In this document: positions 42,297-53,352 of the stretch, one piece after another | Layout: each line of letters opens with the position of its first letter | Numbering within the stretch: position 1 is the first letter of the stretch | NCBI GenBank assembly: GCA_020746835.1 | Contig: JAGPNK010000008.1 | Coordinates: forward strand, 1,054,001-1,118,000 | Direction of reading: 5' to 3' | DNA: 64,000 nucleotides | From: Stachybotrys elegans | Lineage: Eukaryota > Ascomycota > Sordariomycetes > Hypocreales > Stachybotryaceae | Made by a program: the position numbers and the translations under genes | Notes under the pieces: model-generated | What the model was told of the DNA's origin: nothing | Database searches by the model: none | What the model saw: only the letters and a program-made list of their open reading frames with translations

Positions 42297-43719
42297 ATGG
42301 CAGACTCCCGAGCACTCAATGGCGCAAACGTCCCTGACCTGGAGCAGATGGCCCAGGACATCCTGTCCAAGACGCACGAGTTCATGGCAGCCCTGCGTCG
42401 AGGCGATGGCGCCCTGCCCTCTCACGACCCTGATGCCCCCAGAAACGATGCCCTGCCGCTCGAGGCGACGGCTTTGCAAAGCGACCTGATGGAGCTCACG
42501 ACGGAGCTGCAGGCTCTTGTTCAAGGCCCACGGTTGCATGTGCACAATCAGATCCTAGCAGCAAGCAAAAACCACTTCCTCTCCCCTTTGCCAACGAGAG
42601 AGAGACACTGCTAACATGATTCCCCAAAGCACGTCAATCTGGTCAACCTGCATGCCATTTACAAGTTCAAGCTACCGAGCCTGGTACCTGCGCAGGGCAG
42701 CATCAGTTACTCGGAACTAGCCGACAAGATGGACGTGAGCGAGGACGTGGTCCGCCGCATCGCCCGATATGCCATTACCAAGCATATTTTCCGGCAGGTA
42801 GACAACGATAGTCTTGCCCACTCGGCGACGTCCAAGATGCTAGCCGAGACGCCCATGATGATGGAGTGGATCGGCATGGTCTGCGAGGAGATGTGGCCGG
42901 CAGCCACGCAGGCCATCCCAGCCATGGCAAAGTGGCCCAGATCGCAAGAGCCTCAACACTCGGTAAGACCTTCACGTCTGGCCGGCCCATGTTGCAGCCG
43001 CTATCCTGCTCACTCTTTTACAGGGCTTCGCGCTCGCTCACAGACTAGACACGCACGTCTTCGGCATGCTGGTCGACCAGCCAGAGCGAGCAGCCCGCTT
43101 CGCCAACGCCATGGTCTACTTCAACTCCAACGCAGACCTGTCGCCGCACTACCTCTGCGAAGCCTTTGACTGGGAGGCCGAGTTGGTGTCGCAGGTAGTC
43201 GACCTCGGCGGGTCAGCAGGTTCCACGGCTGTGGCGCTTGCAACGCGGCTGCCGAGCGCGAGCATCGTGATCCAGGACCAGGCCGTGCTCGAGACGCAAG
43301 CTCGCGAATCCATCCCCCCGGGACTCGCCGACCGCGTGTCGTTTATGCCGCATGACTTCTTCCAGGAGCAGCCGGTGCGCGGGGCGGATGTGTACCACTT
43401 CCGGTGGATCTTCCACGACTGGCCGGACCGGTACTGCGTGCAACTCCTGCGGGCTCTGGTCCCCGCGCTCAAGACCGGGGCGAGGGTTGTTGTGTCTGAC
43501 TACGTGGTGCCCGAGTCCGGGGCAACGTCTCGGTACAAGGAGGGTCTGGTCCGGGGGTTTGACCTGGCCATGATGGAGCTGTTCAATGCGCGTGAGAGGG
43601 AGCGTGGGGATTGGGTGCGGCTGTTTGCCGAGGCGGATGAGCGGTTCCAATTTGACGGGGTTCGGACGGTGCCGGGGGCTGATCTGGCTTTTATATCGGC
43701 CGTGTGGCAGCCGGCATAA
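42297..43719 (+). CDS. SAM-dependent O-methyltransferase
   Basis: 423 residues from exons 42297-42539, 42630-42962 and 43024-43719 (all phase 0). The N-terminal dimerisation half has LHAIYKFKLPSLVP, a winged-helix stretch (SYSELADKMDVSEDVVRRIA) and WIGMVCEEMWPA. The C-terminal half has SAM motif I VVDLGGSAGSTAVALA, IVIQDQ, and VYHFRWIFHDWPDRYCV, typical of fungal sterigmatocystin-type O-methyltransferases. The His of FHDWPD is the usual catalytic base position. It would methylate a hydroxyl, possibly a Tyr or hydroxylated side chain of the cyclic peptide (inference). The first donor, GTGCAC, is unusual but is the only one that restores the family sequence. Confidence 0.85.
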
Positions 43720-44103
43720 GGGCGACCATACTTGACCATATGTGAATATCGCAATTTTCTTGTGGCGAATTGTATCCGATCCTCCCATTCAGTCTGTGGT
43801 ACCAGCCAACTGCCTTGGAGGTACTTGTATTTAATGTTGGCCCAGACGGCCTGTGGGGAACCAAGCCCCCAAAAACTGTAACCTCCCAAGCCTCGTTTGC
43901 GCTGACCTACAGTAAGAATTCCAGTCTTTTCTGCCTCTCTTTTCAATCTTCTCCTTGCCTTTATCCGCGGACCATTCACTGCAGTACTTGCCAGCCCCTG
44001 ATCATCTCAGATCCCCAGGATAGACCCCTCCTCCCCCCTTCTTCTCTTGCTCCTTTTCCTCCTCCTCCTCTTCTTCCTCTCAATCTCCTTTGAATCCGCC
44101 GCC
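43720..44103. promoter_or_regulatory. P450 promoter with pyrimidine-rich leader
   Basis: 384 bp between the methyltransferase stop and the P450 ATG, ending in a long CT-rich stretch (about 44020-44095), which is common just before fungal start codons. Confidence 0.5.
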
Positions 44104-45743
44104 ATGACCGTCATCACAGTACTGTCACTGCTAGCCACCTCCGTCGCCAGCTTCGCCGCCTACCGACTCTACCGGGCCCACGCACTGAACCAAAAGGCCC
44201 AGCAGCATGGCTGTCAGCCTGCCGCTCGATACAGGCATGCCGATCCTGTCTTCGGCCTGGACATGTTCCTCCGGACCGGCGATGCCATGTCCAAGAACCA
44301 ATTCCTAGTCGAGCACCAGCGACGCTACGACACCTACGGCCATACCTTTGAGGCCCTCAGCTTCGGCTCGTACGCCATATACTCTGTCCATCCAGATAAT
44401 CTAAGGGCTGTTTTCTCCAAGAATGCTGCAGAATGGGGAATCCGCCCGCTACGATTACACAACATGAGTCCCTTTTGCGGCGTCGGCTTCATCACCACCG
44501 ATGGCGCTGACTGGAAGGTCTCGCATGACCTGCTCAAGCCTGGCTTCCATAGGTCCAAAATTTCGGATTTCCGTCCCATCGAGAAGCACTTATGCCTTCT
44601 CCTAGACCAGATCCCCAAGGACGGATCCAAGTTTGATCTGCAACCCTACATCCTCAAGCTTGTATGTTCCTTGACTCTGATGTACGCTCCCCCTTGTATT
44701 GACGCTTGCGCTCCAGTACTTGGACCTTAACACACTCTTCATGTTCGGGGAGCCAATTGGCATCCTTTCGGGCAATCTTCCGTCTTATGCTGAAGGATTC
44801 CTGGACGCGTTCCAGGCCGGCTTCAACGGCTGTGGAATGCGCATCGCCCTAGGGCCCCTCAACTTCCTGATGCCCAAGGGTGCCTGGCTCAAGGCATGCG
44901 CCAAAGTTCACCAATTTGCCGATTTCCACGTTGACCGCGCCATCAAGCAAGTCGAATTGGACGGGACATCGCAACATGACAAGGACAATGGTGCGCAAAA
45001 CACATTGATATCGAGCATCGCACAACAGGTCAAGGATAAGACCCTTCTCCGACACCAGGTGATTCAGGCATTCATGGCGGCCACGGAAACAACGGCTTCT
45101 CTCATTGTCCATGTTATCCGGAACTTAGCCAGCCACCCAGCCATCTATGCTCAAGTCAGACATGATATCCTGGCTCTGGGAAGTGAGCCCCTGGACTTTG
45201 ACCAGCTCCCGCACATCAAATCTCTTCAGAATGTCATTACCGAGAGTAAGACTTGCCCATGCTATATTCTTCTTTTTACTTGCAAGACCACCAACTGACC
45301 CATCTACCATAGCCTTGCGTCTATACCCTGTTTTCCCACAAAACAACCGCATCGCCTTGAAAGACACCGTCCTCCCCGTCGGAGGAGGTCCAGACGGCAA
45401 AGCCCCAGTGTTTGCGCCTGCCGGCACCCTCTTCGACACATGTTTCGCCACGCTCCACCGCGATCCCGAGATCTGGGGGCCTGATGCGCACGAGTTCCGC
45501 CCCTCGCGCTGGGAGGGCAATTTCACTCCCCAAGCCTTCACTTTCATGCCGTTTGGGGCTGGGCCTCGGCAATGCATGGCGCAACAAAAGGCGACCATGG
45601 AGACATCCTATATTGTGTCGCGGATATTGCAGCAGTTTAGTGGCATCAAGAGCGAGGACGACAAGCCGTACCAGGCACAGGTAGCTTTGACGGCCAAGAG
45701 CGCACACGGGTGCCTTGTGTCGCTTACCGCGGCAAGAAATTGA
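44104..45743 (+). CDS. Cytochrome P450, CYP52-like
   Basis: 505 residues from exons 44104-44661, 44717-45245 and 45313-45743. N-terminal anchor (VITVLSLLATSVASFAAYRL), then HPDNLRAVFSKNAAEWGIRP, GVGFITTDGADWKVSHDLLKP and YLDLNTLFMFGEPIG, as in CYP52/alkane-hydroxylase-like fungal P450s. The ExxR motif ETLRLYP is formed across intron 2. The I-helix reads AFMAATETTAS, with Ala where Gly is usual in AGxxTT. The haem loop is FMPFGAGPRQCMAQQKA: the Cys is present but the Gly two residues after it is Ala. Both changes are tolerated in some family members. Likely hydroxylates the peptide or an attached group (inference from position). Confidence 0.85.
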
Positions 45744-46592
45744 AGCTAGAATAGTACTACAGTATGCACGGGATGTTTAACAGACGGATAATGTCTGACC
45801 TTGCAAAACAATAAAACACTTGCCCCAACGCAACAGCAGCATCCGCATGTCCCCCTCATGCACGCCTTGATACACGTACAATACATAAAATCCCATATAA
45901 AAACCCCGGCAGACACTGCCTGCCCATCCCCCCTCCTCCATGATGATGCAACGCTGACCCTGCATTCAACGCCAGGAATGCAATCCTTCCCTTGCGCCTC
46001 TAGGCATCTGCCGCCCGCCCCTCGGACGGCTCCCTTACGTCTATCGATAAATAAAGATATGATCTGCAAGGCCTTCCTATTCCGGGCGTCACTGCATCCA
46101 CCGCCACTTCTAGGATCAAATGGATGCTACTGCACTGCAACAGCAGCGCTCCGCCGTGACGCCAAGCACCGCCATATCTGGATCCCACTGGAGCCAGCTT
46201 ATCTTTGTCTGACCACCAAAGTTCCCCGTTACTGATCCCAGCTGCCGCACATAGAAGGTTGTGTGGTGTGTGGAGAGCACACGGGAGGTGAGGGTCACTC
46301 GGGGAGTGGGTAAGGTGAACCTGTGTTGGTGGTCGTACGGCATATTTGCCCGTCATCCCTAGCGAATGTAATTGTGACAGTGGGTGCGTAGGTGTGAGTG
46401 ATTCCATCTTTCTTACATAGACACACCCGTGTGTCCTCTCTATGTGCGGCCATCTCGCTGGTGCAACCTGATTGATGAATTTGTCCAATTCTCCCATGCC
46501 CTCCCCTCATTTTTCTTCTGCCTCCTTCTGACATACCCATTTTCTTTGTTGTTGTTGTTGTTGTTCTTTTTTGCCAATAACCGTGACCCAGC
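45744..46592. other. Intergenic region
   Basis: No supported gene. 3' flank of the P450 and promoter of the rhodopsin-like gene, with a TTG/GTT repeat (46549-46567) in the leader. Confidence 0.55.
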
Positions 46593-48011
46593 ATGTCTTC
46601 CATGTACTCGTCGTACTCGGTGGCGGCTGCGGTATGCAGCTGCGTCTTCCCGGCGCTGGCCATCGTCACCGTAGGCTTGAGGATCCGGGCGCGTCAAATC
46701 CAACGCATGAAGTTGGGACCGGATGACTGGCTTATGCTCACTGCGCTGGTTTGTTCTCGTGCCCGACGCTTTGGTTGAGGATACCTCTAACGCATATGGC
46801 AGGCGTTTGCCATCTCCTACTGCTGTCTGGTCCTTTACGGTTCCTTTAATGCCAGTATTGGACAAGATCTCAGGTCTGTCTCGTCTCCTCCGATATGACC
46901 AGCGACCTTGGGCTTTTGCTAACAAATGGACAGTACCATCACCCCGGAGGACTATACCAACTACCAACAAGTTAGTATTAAAGGGAATGAGGAAAGTCTC
47001 AAGCTCATAGATTGCAATAGCACCTGTACTTCGGCGTCATCATCGCCCACCTATCCTACGGCTTCGTCAAACTCGCCATCCTGCAATTCTACAAGCGAAT
47101 CTTCTCCATCGAAAGCTTCATCCTATCTGCAAACATCACCATTGTCGTCGTGATCCTGTTCATGATATCCGCGACCATCGTAAGTCCATCCCGTCAATCT
47201 CCGCCGCTACTGTCCCATGCTCAACGACAAACACTACAGACCCAAATCTTCTCCGCGTGGCCCATCCCCGACTGGTGGACGCTAGGCGCAACCTACACAA
47301 TTAATTATGGCGCCTTCTTAACTGCCTTTGCGGCCATCGATCTCGCTCTCGACATCGTCATCCTGTGTCTCCCGATCCCCGTCGTTCGTAGCCTGCACGT
47401 CACCCGAAACAAGAAGTTCCTGCTGGTCGGCATCTTCTGGATGGGTTTTTTGTAAGCACAACTCGCAGCTGTTGGTCATTATGAGGAGTAAGAGAGAGAG
47501 ACTGACTATATTCCAGCTGTGTTATTGCCACCGCCGTCCGACTGTACTTTGGATACAGACTGAGCGAGGCTGGATCTGGCCGACCCGTATCCGACCAGGA
47601 GTTTTCTTGTAAGCACACGACACCCCCCAAGCAAGACGGATTGATGACGACATACACATACTAACGATGTGACCAGACGTCTCGGTCCACAACGTCATCT
47701 GGGCCGAAATCGAAAGCTGCTGCTCCATCATCGCCGGCTGCCTGCCCACATACGGTCCGCTGGCACGATCCCTATCCCTTCCTACCTTCATGACGACCAC
47801 ATTCCGATCGCTGCTCAACTCGGTGAGGAGGAAGAGCACGAACCGAGACACCGAGGATCCCGACAACAAGCACACGTGGTACCAGCTCTCGGAGGGTCGG
47901 CGCAACCACAAGGCAGATCCCGGGCCTGTGCTGGCGACAGAGGAAAGAGAGGTTTCCGAGAATTGGAGCTTTACTACTACCAGCGGGCAAAGGAACATCA
48001 CTCATAAATGA
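46593..48011 (+). CDS. Rhodopsin-like fungal integral membrane protein
   Basis: 353 residues from seven exons: 46593-46748, 46803-46873, 46934-46970, 47021-47179, 47240-47451, 47517-47608 and 47677-48011. Seven hydrophobic helices are visible, with the family motifs RIRARQIQRMKLGPDDW after helix 1, FGVIIAHLSYGFVKLAILQF in helix 3, NYGAFLTAFAAIDLALDIVI in helix 5, and a soluble C-terminal tail. This is the fungal Rhodopsin_dom/SAT20-like family, often found near metabolite clusters; its biochemical role is not established. Junctions are all in phase. It may mark the right edge of the cluster. A broken relative lies at 36.0 kb. Confidence 0.8.
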
Positions 48012-48164
48012 AGGGCAAGGTAATTTTGAATGGAAGTGATAGTAAGGCTTTTGCACTGGAAGTTGATAGAGTTAAAAGTAAATAAATCTCATCCTTTAAG
48101 GCCATAATAATAATATAACACTTTTTATTATAAAGAAAAAAAGTATGAAGTTAGAGGTATACTA

Positions 48165-48310
48165 AGCAGTATAGAGAGAATAATCCAGTAAAGGGTAGTG
48201 CCTAGTGCCCCAGCAATTAATACAGTTATAAACTGTAGTAGTGTAGCGAAAAACAACAATGAGGCTATCGTCAAGCTGCCCGTACAGGGTAGCTGACAGG
48301 CCGAGCCCAG
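48165..48310. repeat. Dispersed repeat family 1, copy B
   Basis: Same order of blocks as 17255-17410 (AGTGCCTAGTGCCCC, CAATGAGGCTATCGTCA, GCTGCCCGTACAGG). Compared with copy A it is more AT-rich; for example CAACCAATGCAGTCGT reads here as CAATTAATACAGTTAT. Nearly all are C to T or G to A changes, as expected after repeat-induced point mutation. The AT-rich strip to its left (48060-48160) may belong to the same element. Confidence 0.7.
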
Positions 48311-48333
48311 CCACAATATGTCTTAATATACTC

Positions 48334-48880
48334 TTATAGTGACCATGTATTAAACCAGCTTATAACCTGTAGGAAGGCCTGCTCCTTAGCGAAACAAATA
48401 TGTTTCTGACTGATATCTCCGCGTACCGAGGATTCATATGTAACCCCTGAGTACAGATTAATCTGTCATGGATCGGCTTTCTTAGCAAGAATCTTCTCAG
48501 ACAAGTGACGCTTCTCGGCTGGGAAAACTGTTCAAAGGCATCAGCAGTAGTTGGTAGAAAATTCAAAACAAAAGACTAGTTTGGCCATCGGACTCACTCT
48601 CGTCTATCTCAGCAGCTGCAATAGAAAGCGGGGCTTTGAACCCAGCGAGTTCATCCTCGTCCACAAAAGAAGGGTGAGCCATGAAGCCCGCGGCGATGCC
48701 GTCTTCATAGTGGCGGGCAACGTACTTGGCACCGAAGCAATAGCCCACGGCACCGAGCTTCTTGACCCCTTTCTCTTGTTTGAGCCATTGAATGCCAAGC
48801 TCAACGATGGGTTGGCGAAAATCTGGAGGTATTGTGAAGATCAGGAAAGAAAAATGCCATAGTGGAGTACATTCGAGCAG
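48334..48880 (-). pseudogene. Dienelactone hydrolase-family relic
   Basis: The minus strand reads DFRQPIVELGIQWLKQEKG, then the nucleophile elbow AVGYCFGAKYVARHYED and AGFMAHPSFVDEDELAGFKA, then after an intron-like gap (GTGAGT..CAG) FPAEKRHLSEKILAKKADP, a TGA, and QINLYSGVTYESSVRGD. The family has Trp where the TGA stands and usually a His-Gly-Phe near the second part, here altered, so the catalytic His region is damaged. The N-terminal third is missing. The break is a G to A change, in line with the decay of the adjacent repeat. Confidence 0.75.
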
Positions 48881-49147
48881 TGATATTCTTCTGGAATACC
48901 AAGTTTCATTTCTTCGCTAAATGTTGAACAGCGATATATTGGACCATGTAAGTGGAGATGAAGGCCACGCCGGCGCCACGTCGTTCATATTATGCAGGCT
49001 ATTCCGGCCATGGACTTAGCGAAAGGGCAAATGGGGACATTAAATTGCTGACCCAGTGCCTAGTGCCCAGCAGACAAGTTACACTCGCCCAGAGTAACTC
49101 AACATCGTTTTTCTCACAGTCAATCAGCCAACATAACAAGGTTCAAC

Positions 49148-49717
49148 ATGAGCTCGGTAACCATTACCATACCCCCTCTCTCAGCAGCAGACGACGAAAA
49201 TCTAGTTCTTCACGTCACGGAGCTGGTCAACAACGTCTATGGAGTGGCGGAAGGCGATATCTTCAAACCGCCCTACTCTCGAACGAACCAAGATGAGATC
49301 AGGGCCATGATCCTCAACGGACAACTTGCTCTCGCCTATCAAGAACCCGAGTCCAACGCCAACGCTGAAAAGTCTAAAGGACCCATCGGTTGCATCCAAA
49401 TCAAGATTTTTGCACCCGGGCGAGGCAGATTCGGCATGCTTGCGCTCAACGAGACATACCGTGGCGGCGGCTTAGGGAAGAAGCTGGTGGAATTCGCCGA
49501 AAAGTACTGTCTTGAAAAAGGATGTACCTTTATGCATGTGGAAGCTCTCGTTCCGACGACTTTCCAACATGCTTTCAAGCTGAGGCTGGAGGCTTGGTAC
49601 ATGCGGATGGGCTACAAGCTCACCGAGATAGGATCTTTTGCGGAAGATTTTCCTCACCTTGCGCCTCTTCTTCGTGGACCTACCGACTACAAGATGTTTG
49701 AAAAGAGGCTGGTATGA
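49148..49717 (+). CDS. GNAT-family N-acetyltransferase
   Basis: Single-exon protein of 189 residues. It transfers an acetyl group from acetyl-CoA. Visible are an N-terminal helix region (HVTELVNNVYGVAEGDIF), the core strands (IGCIQIKIF, FGMLALN), the acetyl-CoA-binding loop YRGGGLGKKLVEFAEKY (R/Q-x-x-G-x-G/A pattern) and the C-terminal LRLEAWYMRMGYKLTEIGSF. Length is normal for the family. The substrate is unknown. It lies beyond the relic region and its link to the RiPP-like cluster is uncertain. Confidence 0.85.
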   Translation: MSSVTITIPPLSAADDENLVLHVTELVNNVYGVAEGDIFKPPYSRTNQDEIRAMILNGQLALAYQEPESNANAEKSKGPIGCIQIKIFAPGRGRFGMLALNETYRGGGLGKKLVEFAEKYCLEKGCTFMHVEALVPTTFQHAFKLRLEAWYMRMGYKLTEIGSFAEDFPHLAPLLRGPTDYKMFEKRLV

Positions 49718-50395
49718 TGGGTTACGCATCTTTATTCCTAGGTACGGTTGCAGTTGTCTCACTGTTTTTGCTACACTATCATCACAACACAGAGTCGTGT
49801 TTGGCTTGTTCTCGCAGACCGCTCAATTTTCCATCAGTGTTTTCAGCCAGTGACTCACTAACTCCGCTATCGGATCTTTGACAGGAATCCTGTCATTGCC
49901 AATGTCCTTGGTGGTGGTTTCATGTTAATCCGCGGAGTGTCCGCGGATAGAGTAGTTCGGCATGTCCATGCATCGTCAAGGGCACGATACACGTCATTGG
50001 ACGGAACGGGGACTTTTGGAAATGTTCAGACATACAAAGATTCATTAAGACTACCTGTTTTACCTAATGTTGTCTGGGTAGCATGGGATGAACTATGGGT
50101 TTGGGCCTGGGGCACCCAAACGCGGAGAACTTTCGCATTCGACTTCTGATACAATACCCGACAATATATGCATACTCTATAAATAAACAATTACAATCAT
50201 TCTCACTTCTCAAATATCCACTTTCGGACCAGATAGACCTTCATCGTAAGCACTCGTGGTCGTTCACTTCTGCACCTACCCTGTACCTTAGCGGAGGATG
50301 ACTCAGCGCCCCACATCCACCTGTGTCCACCAGCTTGAGCTCTCGAAGTGGTGGCATCACGAACAAGCCCCAAGCCAAGCTCAGTATCAATCGAC
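49718..50395. other. Intergenic region
   Basis: 3' flank of the GNAT gene and promoter of EMC1. No gene supported. Confidence 0.55.
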
Positions 50396-53352
50396 ATGCG
50401 CGGCGTACTCCAACCAGCCCTGATATTGGGCTTATCGTCGCTCGTCGCGGCCGTGTTCCGCGACGAGGTCGGATACACCGACTTCCACCACACCCTCGTC
50501 GGCGTCCCCCAAGTCCAAACCACCTTCTTCCACCGGCCACGAAGGGAAGACAAGGCGAGCCTCCTCTACACCCTCAGCGACCTCGGCGTCATCGGCGCCG
50601 TGAACCCGACCAGCGGAGCCATCGTGTGGCGCCAGCAGGTTGCCGATACCATCACCAACGGCGGCGGCTTCTTGCGAGCTCCCGAATATGAGAACTGGGT
50701 GGCGGCTGCGTATGGCCAGCGGGTACAGGCATGGAACGCAATGAACGGCAGGAATCTGTGGCAGGTGGACTTTGCGGGCGAAGTCAAGGACCTCGAGATT
50801 ATGGAGTTGACCGAGAGCTCGCGCAAGGACGTCCTCGTCCTGTCGCAGGAGGGCAACGTCACGGTCCTGCGAAGGCTGCACGGCAAGTTGGGAACTGTCG
50901 TCTGGGAGTTTCGCGAGACCGGAAAGGATGTCCCTCTACAGGTGTCCACCGACTCCGTCCACATTTACCTGATTAGCCTCCATGGCTCCTCGTCCTCCTA
51001 CAACCTCAAGGTCACCTCGCTAGACACGGCAAGCGGCGAGAGGGTTTCGGACACGTCTGTTGGCACCAAGGGTGATCTCCAGAAGCCCGAAGACCTCATC
51101 TTTGTGGGCGCCAACTCTGCTGCGCCGATTCTGGCCTGGAAGAACCCATCCCAGCCCAAGGTTCACATTCACGTTCTCGGCACCAAGGGGAAGCAGGACA
51201 TTCCTCTGTCCCCTGATACTGTCTCGGTCCACATCCACGCCCCTCACCTTACCCAGTCGCAGCCGCATTTTCTGGTTCACACCAGAACAGAGACTGGGAA
51301 CAGGGCCGAGGTCTACCATACGGATATCAAGAGTGGTCAGATCACCAAGGCTTATGAACTGCCCCAGCTCAGAGGTCTCGGGGCTTTCTCTACGAGCTCA
51401 GATAATGCCAACGTCTACTTTACTCGCATTGGCGGCGATGAGGTGCTCGTTGTTTCTTCCGAATCGCCTGCTGTTCTCGCTCGCTGGGCGTACAAGCCCG
51501 AACAGGGTGATGACCTTGTGCATTCTGTGTCCGAGGTTCTAAAGAAACCCGCCGGGGAAGGCTACGCCGTTCGATCCGCTACCGTCACCGACTCAGACAA
51601 CTGGGTGATGATCCGGAACGGAGAGCAGGATTGGGTGCGACCCGAGGGCCTCAGTGCTTCCGTCGCTGCAGCCTGGGCAGAGATTCCTGAGGAGGAGAAG
51701 CTCGCCAAGGTTCTGGAGGAGGAGGCTGAGACCAATCCCGTGTCGGCCTATATTCACCGACTCACCCGCCACCTCGATGACATGAAGAACCTCCCCGACT
51801 ATCTGGCGTCTATTCCTACTAGCCTGATTAACAGCATTACCGGTGCTGACACCGCCACTTCGTCCGAAGGCGTCCACCCCGACAGCTTTGGGTTCAACAA
51901 GATTGTTGTGCTTGCTACTCGTCGTGGTCGCGTCTCTGCTCTCTACACGGGCAATAAGGGAGAGGTGATCTGGTCAAAGGACGTGTTTCCCCAGCAAGGA
52001 AAGACTCTGGATGTAAAGGGCATCGTCACCAACAGCATCGACGGAACCGTCACCATCCAGGGTGCGGCTGGCGAATCTGCCACCTTGAAGGTCCTTACAG
52101 GAGAAGTGGTCAGCGCCCAACCTGCCGGCGCCCCCATTGCCAGCACCGCCACCATTGTTGAAAGCTCTGGCGAATGGCTGCTTTCCTTTGACTCTGAGGG
52201 AAAGCCAATCGAGGCCATCAGCGCTGCTCATGCCCCCAAGGACATTGTCGTCGTCCGAACAGCCGATGACACGCTCAAGGGACTAAAGTTTGTTAGCGAG
52301 GGCGACGTGGCCACGGCTACGGAGCTGTGGCAGCTCCAGCAGTTCGCCAGCAAGAAAATTGTGGAGATTGCAACCCGCCCAGCTCACGATCCCGTAGCAT
52401 CAATCGGCCGCGTGCTTGGTGACCGCCGGGTCAACTACAAGTACCTCAACCCCAACACAATTGTGGTCGCCGTATTGGAAGAGTCTACCAAGAAGCTCTC
52501 CGTGAGCCTTGTCGACACCGTCTCCGGCCATGTTCTCCAGACTCAGAGCTACTCTGGAGTCGATGCAGGCCAACCCATCTCATGTGCCATTACCGAGAAT
52601 TGGTATACCTGCTCCTTCTTTGGAGAGTACACGCTTAGCGATGGAACAAACCGGGTTATCAAGGGATCTCAGATTGTAGTCACCGACCTTTACGAATCAC
52701 CCGAAGCAAACAACCGGGGCCCTCTAGGCGACACAGCCAACTTTTCTTCGCTCAACCCCGTAGACAGCTACGTCGGTGTTCCTCTTCCTTGGGCCGTCTC
52801 GCAAGCTTGGGTGCTGTCTCAGCCCGTCAGCAAGTTGGCGGTCACCCAAACTCGCCAAGGCGTCGCTAACCGCATGCTGCTTGCGTACCTCCCTGAGTCG
52901 TATGCTGTGACTGGTCTCCCGCGTGTCCTTCTGGACCCTCGACGACCCGTTGGTACAAACCCAACACCCGCCGATATTGAAGCCGAAGGCTTGATCAAGT
53001 ACACTCCTTCTCTCGAGGTCGATCCGACAACGGAGCTGTCGCACGAGCGCCAGGTTCTTGGCGTGGAGGGTATCATCGCCGCGCCCGCCATTGTCGAGAG
53101 CACCAGTCTCGTAGTTGCTTACGGTGTGGATATCTTTGGAACTCGAGTTGCTCCGAGCGGTGTGTTTGACATCCTGGGTAACGGGTTCGACAAGATCACG
53201 CTTATCCTGACGGTTGTCGCCCTGTTTGGCGGAGTGATTTTCCTTTCGCCAATGGTAAGTTTTCATATGTCATAGCGAGACATTGGATATTGCTGACTCG
53301 ACATCAGACCCGACGGAAGCAAATCAATCGTATCTGGGAGGCTCCATCTTAG
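50396..53352 (+). CDS. EMC1: ER membrane protein complex subunit 1
   Basis: 967 residues from exons 50396-53254 and 53308-53352. Subunit of the ER membrane insertase (EMC), with a large luminal beta-propeller and a C-terminal span. A signal peptide (MRGVLQPALILGLSSLVAAV) leads into FRDEVGYTDFHHTLVG. PQQ-like repeats follow: YTLSDLGVIGAVNPTSGAIV and ATRRGRVSALYTGNKGEVIW. The C-terminal conserved region is SLVDTVSGHVLQTQ, GPLGDTANFSSLNPVDSYVG and the final ILTVVALFGGVIFLSPM. The last exon adds TRRKQINRIWEAPS, a cytosolic tail ending as in fungal EMC1. The start is the ATG just before the signal peptide. Confidence 0.87.

Noticed and set aside
28000..50000. PKS, NRPS, terpene synthase or tyrosinase gene belonging to the accessory region
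   Set aside because: No matching motifs (ketosynthase DTACSSS, carrier LGGDS, DDxxD, copper His pattern) were found on either strand.
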